Below, piece after piece: positions 4,017 to 5,953 of a DNA stretch of 5,953 nt; the first letter of the stretch is position 1, and every line of letters starts with the position of its first letter. Location of the stretch: assembly GCA_025934615.1 (NCBI GenBank), contig JAICXS010000133.1:1-5953 (forward strand), read 5' to 3'. Under the pieces are notes generated by a model that was not told where the DNA came from, did not search any database, and was given only the letters and a program-made list of their open reading frames with translations. A program made the translations under genes and the position numbers. The DNA is from Nitrospiraceae bacterium (GTDB lineage Bacteria > Nitrospirota > Nitrospiria > Nitrospirales > Nitrospiraceae).

Positions 4017-5443
4017 AGTTCCGGAATATACCGGGAGGCTAAGTCTTTGATCTGTGCCTTCGTAAAAACATACCCTCTCGTTTTCTTATCATCAGTGTTC
4101 CGCCACTGGGACGGCTTTAGCCCCAAGGGGTGCAACCGATTGGATAAAGCTTTAGAGGTAAGCGTTTCGTACCCCAAGCGAGTCCTGATTTTCTCGGCCA
4201 GGTCGCTGGTTGGAATTTTGGCCTCTTGTGTGTTCTCGACACACTCCTTTAACACCTCGACAATCACAGAGTTGGCATCCTCAGACGTTCGGGCTGCTCT
4301 GTCTCCCCCCAGGCGGCTGGCCAGTTTGATCATTCGCTCTGTCACCTCACCATTCCCGCCGGATGCATCGATGATGGAAGCAATCGCGAGAATGGGCTCC
4401 CACAGGTCCACGGCTCGATGATCCAGACCATGAAGGCCCGGGAACTCACCACCGTCGTACAAATCGGCAATTGTGGGGGCTGTCGTGAGGGCAAAGATAT
4501 GCAAATCATCGCGTAAGGCCTGTGCGTCGTTGTCCAACTTCCGAAGGCTGAAGCGGTCGGTCTTCTGATTCGGTAAGGCTCGCTGCATCATGATCATGAT
4601 CGACCGATCTTCCAGGGTAGTTTCTAAGGCACTGATCGAGGCAATGGCGCGAGGGACATACGTCTCAAAAATCTCTTTTTGTTGACCTTGCCCCTGGCCA
4701 GCCTTTTTATATCTTGTGACAATCTGCCCTTTATGAAATCCAGCGTTCAGCACGCTTGTGACAGCCCCCCAGCGTTCTTTGTCGCCGGTCATCCCTTCCA
4801 TTTCATCGAAGATTTGCACCCCACCGTCTTCTTTCGGTTCGCGAAAGACTTGCGCTTCTGTGGGGCAGGCCGTTGGCTGGTGTGCATTGAAGCCAAGCAT
4901 GGAGATCAGGTCGAGGGTCCGCGACTTCCCACACCGCTTTTCAGGTGACCGAAGCACGAGATACGGGAAGTATTCGAACACCGTGTAACAATAGGTTCCC
5001 ATCAACCAGAGCGCGAGGAGTGTTGGAAGATCTTCACCCATCACCACGAACCGGCGAAGGAACGTTTCCAGGCTATCGAGCAGCGTAAAGCCAGGGATGG
5101 TCTCGCCTTGTAAGAAACGAGTGATACCAGTCTTTGAAAATCGGACCCGGTTACCGGCCAGCCCATAATCAACCGCTTTAATTTCTTCGGCAGGAGCCAT
5201 AGTCTGATTTCCTCGGATCACATAGGGTGTCAACCCAATCGGAATGCCGATATGTAAGTGCTGTTCATGGAAGTCCTGCGGGAGTCGGGGAGCTGGTTTT
5301 GCGTCGAGCCCGTCCAGTAAATGGCGATATTCCTCAAGAGGAGAACGCTCGTGACTCATAAGGCTATGTTCGTTCGTCATCGTGGGATCGCTTAAGAGCG
5401 GTTGCACTGCGATCTTTTCCACTTCCTCAATGCTAAGCGGCAT
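3995..5443 (-). CDS. DUF3631-type ATPase/helicase-like protein of a mobile replication module
   Basis: The protein has 482 residues. ATG 5441-5443 overlaps the upstream zinc-ribbon gene by 11 nt and has AAAGGA about 9 nt ahead; Met22 and Met29 are weaker alternatives. Residues 1-60 are acidic and probably flexible. Residues 65-160 form an N-terminal part with a hydrophobic helix (LPTLLALWLMGTYCYTVFEY). A P-loop-like SPEKRCGKSRT lies at 166-176 (EK-x-CGKS variant of Walker A), Walker B-like VQIFDEME at 209-216, and LEDRSIMIMMQR at 277-288 could supply the arginine finger. Residues 300-474 match the DUF3631 layout: GLDHRAVDLWEPILAIASII, a Lys/Arg-rich helix, then LTSKALSNRLHPLGLKP, RGYVF and a terminal RYIP. 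Such proteins occur in phages, plasmids and islands next to primase-type zinc proteins and are thought to be NTP-driven DNA-remodelling enzymes. Likely cytoplasmic. The frame stays open for 38 sense codons after the TGA. Confidence 0.85.
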   Translation of the reverse strand: MPLSIEEVEKIAVQPLLSDPTMTNEHSLMSHERSPLEEYRHLLDGLDAKPAPRLPQDFHEQHLHIGIPIGLTPYVIRGNQTMAPAEEIKAVDYGLAGNRVRFSKTGITRFLQGETIPGFTLLDSLETFLRRFVVMGEDLPTLLALWLMGTYCYTVFEYFPYLVLRSPEKRCGKSRTLDLISMLGFNAHQPTACPTEAQVFREPKEDGGVQIFDEMEGMTGDKERWGAVTSVLNAGFHKGQIVTRYKKAGQGQGQQKEIFETYVPRAIASISALETTLEDRSIMIMMQRALPNQKTDRFSLRKLDNDAQALRDDLHIFALTTAPTIADLYDGGEFPGLHGLDHRAVDLWEPILAIASIIDASGGNGEVTERMIKLASRLGGDRAARTSEDANSVIVEVLKECVENTQEAKIPTSDLAEKIRTRLGYETLTSKALSNRLHPLGLKPSQWRNTDDKKTRGYVFTKAQIKDLASRYIPELSEATGT

Positions 5444-5939
5444 GGCGAGCTATCCTTTCTTCGTAGGCCATCACGCGGAGCGCGTCGGCAACCCCTTCGA
5501 ATAATTCAGCCCGCTCTCTATCCCGATAGGCCCTTACAACCGCCTTCACAAGCCGGTTCCGCTGACTGTCCTCGATACCCTCACCGGTGAAGGCGGCGAC
5601 AGCCGTCAAGACCTGTTCTGCCCTGAGCCGTCGATCTAGGGCCGCGAGGTCGAACTGAAACGCGATGGCAGTGAGGTCGAGGGTCTGAGGTAATAGTGTA
5701 GCCCGTTGTCTCTGAGAGAGAGGAGCGTCCATGAAGAGATCACGCAACCCCAGGCCAAGCGCTGTGATGATGGCTTCCGGTGTGCATCCCGCAAAACAAT
5801 GCACAAGTATTCGGTCCATGCGCTCGGCGATAGAAAGGGAGGGACCATTGTCTTGATGAGCCGGACACCTGGCCGACCATTTCCCCGCTCCGCGTGGACG
5901 GACTCCCTCTAACCGGTCAAGAAGGTCCTGTACCCTCAT
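5433..5939 (-). CDS. CHC2 zinc-ribbon protein, primase-type, lacking a TOPRIM domain
   Basis: The protein has 168 residues from ATG 5937-5939, with GGAG 5 nt upstream at the window edge. Residues 1-10 form a helix (RVQDLLDRLEGV). The zinc ribbon follows: CPAHQD with Cys25 and His28, then SLSIAE, then HCFAGC with Cys48 and Cys52, and a short helix TPEAIITALGLGLRDLF. This is the CHC2 fold of DnaG- and phage-type primases, which reads template DNA. C-x3-C spacing is common in the phage-like branch. Residues 75-168 are helical and Arg/Ala-rich (LDRRLRAEQVL, RNRLVKAVVRAYRDRERAEL) and show no TOPRIM or other catalytic motif. The gene overlaps the ATPase gene by 11 nt, so the two are probably coupled and act together in initiation of DNA replication or priming of the element. 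A catalytic primase could be coded beyond the right edge; none is visible here. Confidence 0.85.
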   Translation of the reverse strand: MRVQDLLDRLEGVRPRGAGKWSARCPAHQDNGPSLSIAERMDRILVHCFAGCTPEAIITALGLGLRDLFMDAPLSQRQRATLLPQTLDLTAIAFQFDLAALDRRLRAEQVLTAVAAFTGEGIEDSQRNRLVKAVVRAYRDRERAELFEGVADALRVMAYEERIARHAA

Positions 5940-5953
5940 TCCTGCTCCGCCTT

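Noticed and set aside
4047..4988. Several plus-strand open frames inside the ATPase region
   Set aside because: They are antisense shadows of the ATPase gene, with odd composition and no SD or motif.
1..5953. CRISPR array, tRNA or rRNA gene, complete IS or attachment site
   Set aside because: No regularly spaced repeats, cloverleaf, rRNA signature, paired terminal repeats or integrase gene were found when reading both strands.

Overview
The window reads as bacterial chromosome with an accessory, mobile-element-like right half. It shows strong Shine-Dalgarno (SD) sites (GGAGG type), two lipoprotein signal peptides, short overlaps between genes, a decayed IS3-type transposase and a phage/plasmid-like replication block. 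Base composition looks moderately GC-rich. A Nitrospirota-like or similar environmental Gram-negative host would fit the style of the lipoproteins and accessory genes, but nothing here fixes the taxon.

Left part (1-2555). The + strand opens with the 3' end of a ribbon-helix-helix DNA-binding protein (ends at 181). It faces a small minus-strand lipoprotein (243-644). The next ~700 bases (645-1353) hold no intact known gene. They contain GC-rich hairpins, a doubtful 41-codon ORF, a ~115-bp scrap of an IS3-family transposase, and a short fragment of another small gene. On the + strand follows a lipoprotein right-handed beta-helix protein (1354-2555), split by what looks like a single missing base near 1482.

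Right part (2772-5939, all minus strand). Five closely spaced or overlapping genes run leftward from the right edge: a CHC2 zinc-ribbon protein of the primase type without a TOPRIM domain in its 168 residues; an ATPase with a Walker A/B core and a C-terminal DUF3631-type domain; a 131-residue unknown protein; a 122-residue protein with a coiled-coil end that resembles the C-terminal part of DUF5681-like proteins; and an 86-residue unknown. The first two overlap by 11 nt and the last two by 4 nt (ATGA). This looks like one operon from an integrated element, in which the zinc-ribbon protein and the ATPase would act on DNA replication intermediates. No integrase, capsid, terminase or conjugation gene lies in the window, so the type of element stays open.

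The points most worth a second look are: the split zinc-ribbon/ATPase pair; an in-frame Pro/Met-rich extension and a 14-bp inverted repeat around the ATPase stop codon; 39 in-frame, protein-like codons without a start codon ahead of the 122-residue gene; and the frameshift in the beta-helix gene.
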